From Basidiobolus heterosporus B8920 (Eukaryota; Basidiobolomycota; Basidiobolomycetes; Basidiobolales; Basidiobolaceae), in assembly GCA_000697455.1 (NCBI GenBank), contig JNET01034446.1, positions 1 to 54,592 of the forward strand: 54,592 nt of DNA, read 5' to 3'. The position numbers and the translations under genes were made by a program. Shown piece by piece: positions 25,280-36,512 of this stretch. The notes under the pieces were generated by a model, which was given only the letters and a program-made list of their open reading frames with translations, was not told the origin of the DNA and searched no databases. How positions within the stretch are numbered: the first letter of the stretch is position 1; each line of letters begins with the position of its first letter.

Positions 25280-25640
25280 TCAACACTGTTCTCTTGAGTT
25301 TCTGGAGGAGAGGAGAAATGGGTTGAGTTATTGAGGCAGTGCTGGGTTATACTATTTGACTAGTGACATACCTGGCATATTGGCTGCTAGAAATACACTT
25401 TTCCAGTTGTTCATGACTTGCGCAACTACTGTGTTATGAAGGTTGGTTAGAAACCAAAGTTTTCGACGGACAAAGGTTGCTCTTACCGGTGTACCCGCGG
25501 TTCATCTCATCCATACGGTAGCATAGTTCCGTGAACTGCAAATCTAGTTTGTGCGACAAATCACAGATGTATCGTAGGTTTTGATACTCAGTCTTTTTCT
25601 CTTCCACTTGGGCTCGTAAATTCGTTGTAGCGTTCGACAT
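25280..25640 (-). CDS. DAD2: DASH complex subunit Dad2 (kinetochore-microtubule coupler)
   Basis: DASH/Dam1 forms rings on spindle microtubules and tethers kinetochores. The exons are 25640-25487, 25429-25372 and 25301-25280, giving 77 residues; the last exon codes for only seven residues and part of an eighth. The protein is one small helical domain: QVEEKKTEYQNLRYICDLSH, then YRMDEMN, then VVAQVMNNWKSVFLAA, which matches the Dad2 pattern of a heptad helix, a short loop and an alanine-rich 'VA..L.NW..V.RA' helix. It is short but comparable to small fungal Dad2 proteins. It is divergent from the pseudokinase gene at 26039. The identification rests on pattern recall; the exact 3' end is less certain than the first two exons. 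Confidence 0.75.
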
Positions 25641-26038
25641 ACTTTGAGACAGTACAGCTTGACTGGATGGTAGTATTTGTGAATAGGTTCGAAGTAAACA
25701 AACCTGTTGATTGGTGGGTGGCCATCTTACTGGATCATTCGGATCGGATCTTATTAGTGCAGTTTTAATCGGGATGTATAAATCAACCTTTTATCAACTC
25801 GACCGCTTTGGGTAAGTGACTGGGTAATGATGAATGAGACTGGTTTCAGCATGTGTAGTTAGTATGCGAACTCAGGGGAATGCTCACTGTTGAAGACGTG
25901 AGAATCTTGCTTGTCTCTTGTTGTGCGGTTTGACCACTCCTAAAAAAATAGGAAGCCGCGGAACTGAGCTGAAAATAGAGCTTCTTTGAACTATCCTCAC
26001 TTCCTTGTCTAGGCTTTTCATAATTGAAGAAGGCCAAA
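25641..26038. promoter_or_regulatory. Divergent promoter between DAD2 and pseudokinase gene
   Basis: This 398-bp spacer between two divergent start codons should hold both promoters. I see no clear TATA or CCAAT element and no additional gene. Confidence 0.4.
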
Positions 26039-27681
26039 ATGTCACTTCAAGTCAAACCTCTTTCTTCCCCGGAGAAATATGATAAGGTTTCCCCACCCAA
26101 TTCCCTTGATAACCCATACCCACTCTCTATGAAGAAAACCCAAAAAGCCACTACTTCCAAAGGACTAAGGCTTTCCACCAAATTATTCTCACGACTACAA
26201 ATATCCAGTTTAAGTGAAGCACCTAATATCGTTGGTAGTCCACTTCACTATGCTAAATATGAAAAGAAATTCATTTGTTTCACTCCATAGAAGCCCCATC
26301 CAAAACCCAAAAAACGAAAGTTAGACAAGCCAAAGAACGTAGAGACCGAAGAAAAGAAAAGAAGGAAGAGTATGTGGCCCGTTTCTGCTTAACTAATTGA
26401 AAGGGAGTTTTCTTGGTTGACTCTCTACCCTTCTAGAATGTCAAGACTTTGGACTACCTACAAATACACGTTTGCAAAAGAGAAAAAACAAAAGAAGTCG
26501 AAGCAATAATGATAAAGAGACTGAGGATCTACTGGCTTTACATTGGTTGTCTTTGTCCTCTGAACGCTCACTTGGCACTCAAACCCATTCGACAACTACA
26601 GAGGATAAGCATAAAAGTATGATAAAGAGTCATTTAACTTCGGATAGAAAAGGCAAAGGCAGGATGCGTTGGTTCAAAGAGAAACCTGACGACTGGTACA
26701 AACTAGGTCAGGAGATTCGAGGTTGCTCGTCAACTGATATATCGTACAGTCAGGTTGCCCTCAAGCTGAGAGAGTTAGGAGCTCAGAAGAACATCAAATT
26801 CTACAGTGTGGGGGAGATCCCAGTGAACAAGGGCAACACTGTTAACATATTTTATGATGATCCGGCAATTAGTATGGACTCCATACTAGTGGAATTGGTA
26901 TGTTTGATTAGCCTAAAAGGCGCAAAACGAATAGCCAAAGTCATTTCAGTTCTAGAGGATGAGTGGGGACATCTCATTGGACTGACTATGGTTAGATACC
27001 AAATGACCCTGGAAGAATATCTTCAGGTTGAGCGAAGAGTTACGGCGCGACAAAAGTATAAATTAATCAAGGACATGGTTGCTGCTGTTAAAGTGCTTCA
27101 TGATCAAGGGATTGCACACTGCAGCCTATCTGATGCCAATTTCATGGTAAATGAAGTGGACGGGATACTGCTAAAGGATTATTCCCCGCGCCCTAGAGCC
27201 ACGCTGGTCAACTATAAAAAAGCTCGCTTCATCAGAAATGATTTGAGTCTTGATGAACAGTTTCTATTTCGCAAGAGCCACCTCCCTGATCCTGACCAGG
27301 CCCCCACGGGAAGCAGGTATGGTTTGTTGTGATTCCATAATTGAACTACTTGTAACGCTTTATACATGATTGGACTTCGTGGCCGTTAGCAAAGATAACT
27401 CTACCGCTGAAGATATCAACTCTCTAGGAAGGCTAATATGGTACGCAATGAAGCTGCAAAAGCCTGGGGGAAATCCAGAATCAAGCCAAATAACTGAAGA
27501 TAGTTATCGACTTCGAACCGAGATTTACTGGGCTTTTCCTGGAATCAAATGTCGGGAATTGTTGGTTGGGTGCTTGTTGACCGAGGGCACTGGCCGCTGG
27601 AATATCAATAGGTTAAGCCAGTTCATTTGCAGTAAGAGAAACCGGAGTCAGTTAATTATGGAGCTTGACGGGGAGTTCTAG
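26039..27681 (+). CDS. Short pseudokinase-like protein
   Basis: Exons 26039-26230, 26291-26369, 26437-27316 and 27390-27681 give 480 residues. An alternative pairing (donors at 26235 and 26381) gives 485. The N-terminus is basic and lysine-rich, probably nuclear. Residues about 195-480 resemble a protein kinase: YKLIKDMVAAVKVLHDQGIA leads into the catalytic loop, but HRD is HCS (about 318-320), DFG is NYK (about 349-351) and no ATP-binding Lys or glycine loop is evident. The C-lobe (EDINSLGRLIWYA, then RTEIYWAFPGIKCRELLVGCL) is recognisable. Catalysis is therefore unlikely. It is a tail-to-tail paralogue of the large gene at 27866-32988, from which only the kinase part is shared. Start: first ATG, MSLQVKPLSSPEK. 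Confidence 0.72.
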
Positions 27682-27865
27682 AGGATGCATTATTCTATGT
27701 GCCATTTTGTGTATTTATTCATCGGGTCTTTGTGATGAGTGTGTGTAAGTGTATGTGTGCGTGTGCGTGTGCGTGAAGAGAAAATCTGAATAAACTAAAT
27801 CCAGCCCCCAACTCTAGAAAGTTATAAAGTATGCTAGACAAAGTAACCCTGCCCTTGAAGCCAAT

Positions 27866-30800
27866 CTACATAAGAGGTCTGCTGAAACTACTCGCAAGCT
27901 CCGAAATTATTTGTTTTCGATTTTGTTGATTCCAAATCCATTCAGAAAGCTGGCCAATACTCCAACGATCATCGGCACGAACACTAAGACAACCAAATAT
28001 TAACTCGCGGCATTTGCTGCCTGAGATGGCCTTACAGATCTCAGTACGAAGACGACGTTCATCACTAGCTATTTGGCGTAAACCTACAATGTCGTCTTCA
28101 AAGACACCACCCCAAGGGTTTTGCTGCGTAGAAATTCGCCAAAGCAGAACTCCAAGTGAGTACATATCCTCGGCAAATGGGTCAATGCTGTGAGGTAATA
28201 GGTCGGTGTCTTGTTTACTTCTTGGAAGAGTTTCAATAGATCTAGAGGAAAGCTAAGGATTAATCCCAAGTGGTCTGGGCTTCGATCTAGTAACACATTA
28301 CCTATAGTATTTGTAGTCGTGGTCAGGGGAAACTCGGATTCTAGGTAGAAGCCACTCTTCCTCGGGTTCTAGTAGATTCACGCGCCATTGTTGAATATCC
28401 TCTTTTCGGGTAAATCGAGCCTTTCTGAAATCGATTAGAACGACCTTGGGTCTAGGTGTACCGTCCTTGAGAAAGACTCCCTCTATCTCATTGACCATAA
28501 CATTGACTTCTGACAAGTTGCGATGGGATATTCCTTGATCATGCAGCGCCTTCACAGCAGCAATCAAATCACGCATCAGTTTGTACTTTTGATGTGGCGA
28601 AATAACACTGTGATTGTGAAGGTATTGCTTTAACGTTTTTTGATAACGATTCATAATCAATCCCACCGGGCTACCATTCTTGCTTTCTAAGATCGTACGG
28701 ATTTCACCGACACGCTTTACTCCTCGAAGTTTCAATAGACATGCGAGCTCTGTTAGCCGGCTTTCGGCTAATTCTGACTCCATATTATTGTAGAATTGAA
28801 TTACTGTTGAAGGATCACTCGCGTTGATGTGAACATTTTTGGAACATCCTACAACATAGTTTTGCGATAAGCTTTGTGATATACTTTCATCAAGGTGTCT
28901 AAAGCTAACACCGAGACTTAGCCCCGCTTCCTTAATTCTGAGGTAAATAACTCTTGCTTCTTGTGGCAATTGGCTCTTGTCGAGGGCCTCAATATCCCTC
29001 TCCGTCAACCTTGTTGAGTCTCTGGAAGCTTGCACATTCTTCTGGATTTGGCTAATCAGCTCCTTAAAGGATGCTTGCTCTGCAATAACATTAAATGTAT
29101 TCTCAACACATTCTTCCAATTGAGAAAATGTTGCATCGCGGGCACTACTAGGGACATCCTCCTCAGAGTTTTCTTCCGTGTCTGTAGACTCATCAAGAAT
29201 TTGTAGCTTAGCTGCGCTTCTTTTGGTGTTTAAGGTATTGCCGAGGTGATTAGTACTTGGACTCTTTTTAGCTTTTCTTGCTTTCGTGGCTGGAGTATTC
29301 TCCGACGTTGGCTGTAACACGATTTTGGTCGGATCTCGTATGATTTCTGAATGTCTCTTCTCAACTATATCCGGGTCCCAATGATTCTCCGTGTTCAAAA
29401 TAATCCGTGCCAACTGATCCTCGCCTAGAGTACGCGGATCATACTTGACTGGTCGAAACGGTTTAAGGAGATATAAAGTGCGGAACTTATTGGATACCTC
29501 GGCATCAAATTTGAATGCTTTCAACACCACTACTTTGATCCAAGATTTCATGGAGTCCAGTGACTGTAATATCTCCACGTCTTCTATGTCGTGCCTCTTT
29601 CCAATAGGTTTCGTTACAAAACAGTCAGCTTGCAACCGAACATTACCTTTGGCCGAAGCTGGACTTTTCCTAACATTTGTGAATACCAATAGAAACCCAC
29701 TCCGAGCATCCCTGGTTAATTCCAATGCTGTTCGGTTGTGTGACACGAAAACTCGAAGCACTGTAGGGAGTAAGCCATTTGTTGGAGTAGTAAGCACATC
29801 AGGAGTAACCCCAAAACTCTCAAAAAATGGGTAATGCACTGAGGCACAAACTTCTTTCTCCAACAATCCACGGCTGCTACGAGCTACCTCTTCAGGTGTG
29901 GCGAGTTTTACAATGTAAAAGGTACTTTCATCCGTACATTCCAAGCTTCTAGCTGTATTCACCAATTCCTCAGCTGAAAATGGAGAAATTTCTTGGTTCT
30001 CTTGTTGATCAGCTTCTTCTGGTGGATGACTTCGCATATCCCACGCAAGACTTTCGAATAGATGAACAAATTCCTTGGAGATACGATAAATTTCATTTGT
30101 ATTATCATAGCTCACCCTAACTGCCTCAGCCACTCTCTTTAGATCATCTATGAATTCGCTGAACGTGTTGTACCTGCCATGCCAAAGCTTTCGCTCCACA
30201 ATCGCAAGATTCAACCCTCCTGGTGGTGGTTCATAGAGATGGATAGTCCCACATGGCGAAATGAAGGCTCGGCTCAATGCTGTTGCAAATAGCCGGTCTA
30301 AAATGTATGTTGCTTTGCGAAAAACACTTGGTTCAGGGAATTTCATTGGATTGGACGTCACCTCTACATCTAAAGACATCTGCTCGGATCCTTTCAAAGT
30401 GGATAAATCTTTATCGCAGACTTCCGATGTGTCCACAGACATTGAGGAGTCTACCTGCTCGGGTGTCACTTTTAACAGTGAAGAGCACACATTTTTAGAA
30501 TCCTCCATACTAGAAGCTATCGATTCCGTTTCTAGAGAGGAGACTGCTATAGGGTTTCGAATATCCATCTCATGAGCTGAGCTCTTACTTTCCAACGATT
30601 GCAAGGTTTCAGTATCACTCCCGACAAAGTTCGGAGATACGGATGTTGAGTTCTCTTGGATTATTTGATTATCAGTACTTGTGTAATACTCTTTCGATAT
30701 TTTCGAAGTGGTGAGACTCTCGGAATTTTGTGTAGATGGCGAGTGGCTACTAAAAAAGGTTGACGAGGCGATCTCAAGCCTCTCGTGTGATTTATGCATA

Positions 30801-32988
30801 TCAGCATGTGATACCATCTGAAGCTCTTGAGTAGCCTCCATCAAATTCGTATCTTGTATGTTATCTTCTGTTGTAGGCTCATGGATCTGACTCGTCAATG
30901 GAATGCTTTCCGTATGTGTCTTGATGTTAGATATAGCATCCTGAGCTTTGGGTACCGTCTTCTCATCAGAGTTACTGTAGACTGCCTCTTTTTCTGTATG
31001 CAAATTTTTAATCAAAGGTTAGGGTCGTGAAGTTGAATGTAACAACAAACCGCTTTGCTCACCAGAAGCTCTGTTTAACTCGTACTCAGGTAGATCAGGC
31101 ATTGTGACTAGCATATCTTCGCTCGCTTTGGATTTGGCTTTAGCTAAAGGAGCATGCACGTCTATGATTTCGGGTGGTGTGGTTACAATGGGTCTACTGT
31201 CCAACTCTTTTACTTTTTGCATTCCCGTGGTGGCGGACGCAACACCATCAATATCAGTTTCTTGTAAACCTATCAAGTCGTGAGAGATATCAACTGCTCT
31301 AAGCCCATGTATCGTGCTATTGATCGGTGCTAAGTCTCCATCCTTCAACTTTTCCACGAAAGCATCTGTCTGCACGGTATCTATCTCCTCAAAGTTGTGA
31401 GACTTAATTTCGGAAGGTATCTCAACTACACGTTTGATGGTGCTTGGGATTGGTGTCTTTATCTCTTGGATCGAGGTTTTGCCATGCTCAGCAACCTCAT
31501 TCTCATGTAATTGTATACTATTTGTATCCTCGTGTTTTTGAGCGGCGGATTTATATGAGGAAACATTTACGATCTTTGATATTGTAACTTCAGGCAGCAG
31601 AGCAGTCGTATTTTTGATGAGTGCCATGTCGCCTTCTTGATCTTCAAACATCGTTTCCAACTTATTAGCTTTTTGAACTAGATGACTTAGAGACATACAT
31701 TTATAACCGACGACTAAACAAGAAAAGTCAAATACCTTTTTTTTTCTTTTTCTTTTTCTTCTTTTTGTCTTCCTTCTCTTGCTCTTGCTTCTTATCTTCC
31801 TTCTTTGTCTTCTCCTTCTGCTTTGTCTCCTCCTGTCCCTTGTTTTTCTTCTTTTTCTTTTTCCTTGGCTCCTCAAGATCGGCTACTGTATCTTTCGTCG
31901 TTTTGAAGTCCTCACTAACGTGCATTTCTTTGGCTCTTCGTTTCTTGGATTTCTTAACTGAAGCTATACTATTTTCGGGGATCACAAGGTGAGAGTCGGT
32001 ACTTTTATTTTTGTTGTTCAGCTTCGTCTTGAGGATGTCTTTTTCACCAGTGCTATTTAAGTGAAGTGCACTCTGATGAACAGATTTCTTTGGCTTCCCT
32101 CCATAAGAAGTCGAAGGGCTATTCTGGGTATGCTGTGCATCAGCTGGTTGGAATTTTGAGGTTGTCGATGGGGATTGTTTCAAAAGGGACTGGGCTAGCT
32201 TCGTTTTGGCTTGAATATTTTTGTTAGATTGACTGGTCTTAGCTATCGCTTTAGGGGCCGCTGATCTGACGTTGGAATATTTTTCTTTTCCTTTGCCCAA
32301 ATCTGGATCCTCTGATTTTGAATATCTGTGCAGTAGATGCTGCGATGTTTTAGCAATGATCTTCTGATTGACAGCAGAATCAATGGTTTCGTCTAGAAAA
32401 CTTGCATCAAGACTGGAAATATCTAATGTATCTGCACCCTTCTTAACCCCGCTGTCGTGCTTCAACACGCCAATTTTTGTCTTTCTTGACTTGAGCTTTA
32501 TTTTCTTCTTCGGAATATCAAGCTGACCATTGCCTTGAGAGACAGCTACGTGTAGAGAGGTCTTTTGCATTTCTAGAAATTAGAGAATCTAAGTAAATTT
32601 AGGGTAACTAATCCCTAAACATTCAAATGAAATACCTTGCATGTTTGCTTTGTGAAGGTTCTCTTTCTTCTTCTGTGAAGTGTTTACTTTATTTTTGGAA
32701 ACGAGTTTTGGACTTGTACGGATCACTCCTCGTTTCTCAAAAAGCTGTCTTTTAGATAATGGTAATGTTCCTAGAATAGCTGAGAAACCTTTCTCTGAAC
32801 TACGAGATTTTCGGGGAGTGAGTTGAATTTCATCGGAAGAAGCGACTTTGCCACGGACAACACCTAAGGTTGAGGGAGGGAGAGAGTGAGTGAAACTGGC
32901 CGAAACGAATATACCGACATACTCTGAGATGTAAAAAGAAACGTCACTTACCGTCGTCTTGTGCAGATTCCTTTATCTTCTTGGACAT
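27866..32988 (-). CDS. Large bromodomain-like plus pseudokinase protein
   Basis: Exons 32988-32952, 32863-32636, 32572-31736, 31677-31063, 30993-28302 and 28241-27866 join in frame to 1,594 residues. The N-terminal third is basic and lysine-rich, ending in a (K)n run near 360. An acidic Ser/Thr-rich linker follows. Residues about 801-890 read like a bromodomain: NLAIVERKLWHGRYNTFSEF, then IDDLKRVAEAV, then IYRISKEFVHLFES. The WPF shelf is missing and YN is replaced by YD-N. The C-terminal kinase-like domain (about 1305-1594) has HRN for HRD (about 1396) and DFR for DFG (about 1427), but keeps the loop Asn and the C-lobe (EDMYSLGVLLWRI, DDRWSIGQLSEW). It is probably a nuclear scaffold or reader with a weak or dead kinase. 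I know of no named family with this order. Confidence 0.75.
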
Positions 32989-33727
32989 AGATCATTCACT
33001 ATCCAGTTAATATAATAGCATGAATCAAAGAGAGTAGAAAGGTATATTGCGCTATACTAGATTAAACTGATAGATAGAATATACTGGATTGAGGCTAAAT
33101 TACAATTACTTGAGGCAGTTATTAATTGGATGACTTGGTATAAATAGAGAATTCATCAGGGAAGCATCGGTCAACAATTCAGTTAATCAAGGAATTAAGC
33201 TAAACCGGATAATCACATATCTTTATACCAACTACTCAACACAAAACTAAATACATGTAACTCCAAACGAATATAATGAAGAGGACTCGGAGGTTTAGTG
33301 TATACATACATGGAACGTTGTATTGTCAGCATATATATATATGTATATAGAATGTATTGTCAGCTCGCTGAACGGACGAGGGCTTTCCCGAAAAATCTCC
33401 GATCAACGTACACTGACTGCTTTTTCATCATTGGTAATAGCATTGACTCATGCTCGATAATCCAAAGCCGATACTCCTTAACAGCAACAACTTAATCTGA
33501 CAATAGATGCAAGATCTTGGGTTTCCTGCATATAGGCTAAGAATTAGAGGTTGTGGCAAACAAATACCCTTAAGGTGGAGCCAATCACGCTTGTCCTCCA
33601 TTAGAGAAGCGCATGGCTTATATATCCTCTACTTGTGTATCTCAACCTGCCCCTTCTCTATCTTTTTTGCTTCCTGAATTGCGGAGGACATCAGCCTTTG
33701 TTAGACTTGTTAATAATCTCATTAGCC
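32989..33727. promoter_or_regulatory. Divergent promoter with CCAAT and TATA-like sites
   Basis: This 739-bp spacer lies between the large bromodomain-like gene and V-ATPase copy C. A CCAATCA at 33591-33597 is about 130 bp before the copy C start codon and is followed by tatatat near 33618. A (ta)n stretch lies at about 33330-33348. No gene is seen. Confidence 0.4.
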
Positions 33728-36235
33728 ATGGCTCCTTCAACACTATTTCGTTCAGAAGAGATGTCTCTTATCCAACTCTTTATCCCCAGTGAAGTGGCCC
33801 GTATAGCCGTTTCCCATCTAGGCGAAAAGGGGCTCGTTCAGTTCCGTGATCTCAACCCGAGTCTAAGTTCGTTCCAACGCTCTTTTATCTCGGAAATCAA
33901 GAAATTGGACGACCTCGAACGCCAACTACGGCTTCTATCCGAAGAGGCTGAAAAGCAGGGAATTCCTATCTCTACGTGTGACTTGGATAGCCCTGAGATC
34001 TCTCGTATTCATTCTATGAGAGAAATTGATGAACTTCATGAAACTCTGAATGACAGTGAGCAGATGCTGCTTCAATTGAATTCCTCCTATGATCTACTGC
34101 AGAAACAATATTTTGGATTGATTGAGCAATATTCCATTCTACAAGAATCCAGCATCTTCTTTCAAGAAGACAGATTCCAAGAAAATGAAAGGATTCCTTC
34201 CTATGTCGATACTTCCCAGCTACTTCCCCCCACTGATATCGAGCCTGGAGTTGATGCCCTAGACAACAACCATTCCAACGTAGGTTATGTTACTGGTGTT
34301 ATATCTCGACGGAAATTTAACACCTTCGAGAGAATCCTATGGAGGAGTTTACGGGGTAATCTTTACATGAAGTATAGTGAGATTCAAGAGCCCATGTGGG
34401 ACCCCTACACTAGTAATTTACTTGAGAAGAACGCTTTTGTAATTTTCTCTCATGGACAAGAACTTTTGGGGAAAATCAGGAAAACTGCCGAAGCAATGGG
34501 TGCCTCTTTGTACTCCATTGATGATACTGTTGAGGCAAGAAATGCTACAGCCCTTCGTATTTCTGCTAGAATCGAAGACATAAAAACTATTATGGATACC
34601 AACACCCGGACTTGTCGCGCCGAGCTTATGAAAATCTCAGCTAACCTTCCTACATGGTTCACCATTGTCAAGAAAGAAAAAGCTCTTTATTACGTTATGA
34701 ACTTATTCAACTATGATCGAAGCCGTAAATGCCTGATTGCAGAAGGCTGGTGTCCTACGAGTGAACTGAAAGCTTTGCAATTCGCACTTCAAGAGTCTTC
34801 CGAAAATGCAGGAACTTCTGTGTCTCCCATCATGACCGAGCTACAAACCAAAAAAATACCACCTACATTCCATCGCGTTAACAAGTTTTCGGCTGGTTTT
34901 CAAAACATCGTAGACGCATATGGTGTAGCAAGATATAGAGAAGTCAATCCCGGTCTTTTCACCATCATAACTTTCCCTTTTCTGTTTGCAGTTATGTTTG
35001 GTGATCTGGGCCACGGAGTCCTTCTAAGTGCATTCGCCGGTTGGATGTGTTATAAAGAAAGGTCTTTGAGAAAATTCGATGGTGGCGAAATGTTTGCCAT
35101 GTTGTTTAATGGTCGATATATCATTCTCCTGATGGGGCTTTTCTCCATCTACACAGGTCTGATCTATAATGACATCTTCTCCCGAGGTATGTCACTTTCC
35201 AAATCTAGCTGGGAATGGCCCACTCCCACTGCACTGAGGCAGCCTATTGATGCTAAGCATGTTGGAGGAACTTATCTCTTTGGTCTGGATCATGCATGGC
35301 ATCACACTGACAACTTCCTACTCTTCACTAATTCATATAAAATGAAGATGTCGGTCATCTTGGGAGTCTTACAAATGTCCTTGGGGATTATCCTTAACAT
35401 ATTCAATTATGTCAACTTCGATCATGCCTTCGCTATTTGGGCCGAATTCGTTCCTCAAATACTCTTTTTGGAATGTATCTTTGGATATCTAAGTGTGACC
35501 ATTATTTATAAATGGTTGACAGATTGGAGCACTAGTTCAATTAGTCCTCCCAGCTTGTTGAATATGCTTATCTACATGTTTCTAAGCCCTGGATCGGTTG
35601 AAACGGCGAATTCATTGTACCCGGGCCAGGGTACTGTTCAGCTGGTTCTCATCGGTATTGCGGTTATTTGCATTCCATGGATGCTTTTAGCAAAGCCCTT
35701 CGTGCTCAAAAAAAGGCACGCTATTAAGATTCGAAGCGGATATGTAGCAAGCGAGCCAGTCAAACCAGATAATCTTCCGAAGACTGTTGGCGAAGACGGC
35801 TCTGAAGTTACGAGTCAAATTTTTACGGATGAGCTTGAGGAGGAAGAAGAATTCGACTTTGGCGAAATAATGATTCATCAGGTCATTCATACAATTGAGT
35901 TTTGTTTGAACTGTATCTCCAATACGGCATCTTATTTACGTCTTTGGGCACTCTCTCTTGCACATGCTCAGCTCTCCGCAGTGCTTTGGGAGATGATATT
36001 GCAGCTTTGTTACTCGATGGCATTCCCCTTGAACATTATTAGTATATTTGTTGGTTTTACTATTTGGTTTGTTCTTACTATAGGCATCCTATTGATTATG
36101 GAGGGTCTTTCCGCCTTTCTTCACGCTTTACGCCTTCACTGGGTTGAGTTTAATGGAAAGTTTTACCAAGGGTCAGGGTATAAATTCGAGCCCTTCTCGT
36201 ACAAAATGTTGTTCAGTAACTCTGGAGAAGACTAG
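33728..36235 (+). CDS. V-ATPase V0 subunit a, copy C (intronless)
   Basis: A single uninterrupted exon encodes 835 residues with the full subunit a layout: N-terminal FRSEEMSLIQLFIP, cytosolic helical arm, [33 protein letters not shown], eight or so membrane segments and [15 protein letters not shown] with the essential Arg at 738. It is more divergent than copies A and B. It lacks a short luminal stretch (WSTSSISPPSLLNM instead of the longer loop with TDxNG), and its acidic cytosolic loop has a different sequence (TDELEEEEEFDFGE). The lack of any intron, where its relatives have 13 and 5, suggests retroposition or complete cDNA-driven intron loss. It remains fully open, so it is not a pseudogene. 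Start: the ATG directly before APSTLFRSEEM. Confidence 0.93.
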   Translation: MAPSTLFRSEEMSLIQLFIPSEVARIAVSHLGEKGLVQFRDLNPSLSSFQRSFISEIKKLDDLERQLRLLSEEAEKQGIPISTCDLDSPEISRIHSMREIDELHETLNDSEQMLLQLNSSYDLLQKQYFGLIEQYSILQESSIFFQEDRFQENERIPSYVDTSQLLPPTDIEPGVDALDNNHSNVGYVTGVISRRKFNTFERILWRSLRGNLYMKYSEIQEPMWDPYTSNLLEKNAFVIFSHGQELLGKIRKTAEAMGASLYSIDDTVEARNATALRISARIEDIKTIMDTNTRTCRAELMKISANLPTWFTIVKKEKALYYVMNLFNYDRSRKCLIAEGWCPTSELKALQFALQESSENAGTSVSPIMTELQTKKIPPTFHRVNKFSAGFQNIVDAYGVARYREVNPGLFTIITFPFLFAVMFGDLGHGVLLSAFAGWMCYKERSLRKFDGGEMFAMLFNGRYIILLMGLFSIYTGLIYNDIFSRGMSLSKSSWEWPTPTALRQPIDAKHVGGTYLFGLDHAWHHTDNFLLFTNSYKMKMSVILGVLQMSLGIILNIFNYVNFDHAFAIWAEFVPQILFLECIFGYLSVTIIYKWLTDWSTSSISPPSLLNMLIYMFLSPGSVETANSLYPGQGTVQLVLIGIAVICIPWMLLAKPFVLKKRHAIKIRSGYVASEPVKPDNLPKTVGEDGSEVTSQIFTDELEEEEEFDFGEIMIHQVIHTIEFCLNCISNTASYLRLWALSLAHAQLSAVLWEMILQLCYSMAFPLNIISIFVGFTIWFVLTIGILLIMEGLSAFLHALRLHWVEFNGKFYQGSGYKFEPFSYKMLFSNSGED

Positions 36236-36512
36236 ACTATTTCAGGATGTTTCCTCAGTTTTATTCTTGAGACCCTCGTACTACTATCATCTTATACCAA
36301 TATCATTGTTAGTCTCGATACCGTAATAAAGAGCTACACTCCCCTAATTAATCTGCGATTAGTTAGGGCAACGAGAAGAGGAAACATTGTAGATTAGTGC
36401 AAGATAATCTGGTAAGTAATCAACTACCGGCATTATTTAATTAAATATAATAATCGATTGAAAAGAATGAAATGGGTATTAGGGGTATGCGTGCTATTAC
36501 TAATCATGATGT

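Noticed and set aside
26472-27332. Independent kinase gene beginning at a TTG near 26472
   Set aside because: Upstream exons from an ATG at 26039 splice into this frame, so 26472 is internal.
31765-31992. Hydrophobic Phe/Ser-rich open frames opposite 31728-31992
   Set aside because: They are the antisense of the lysine-rich exon of the large pseudokinase gene; Lys codons read backwards give Phe and Leu.
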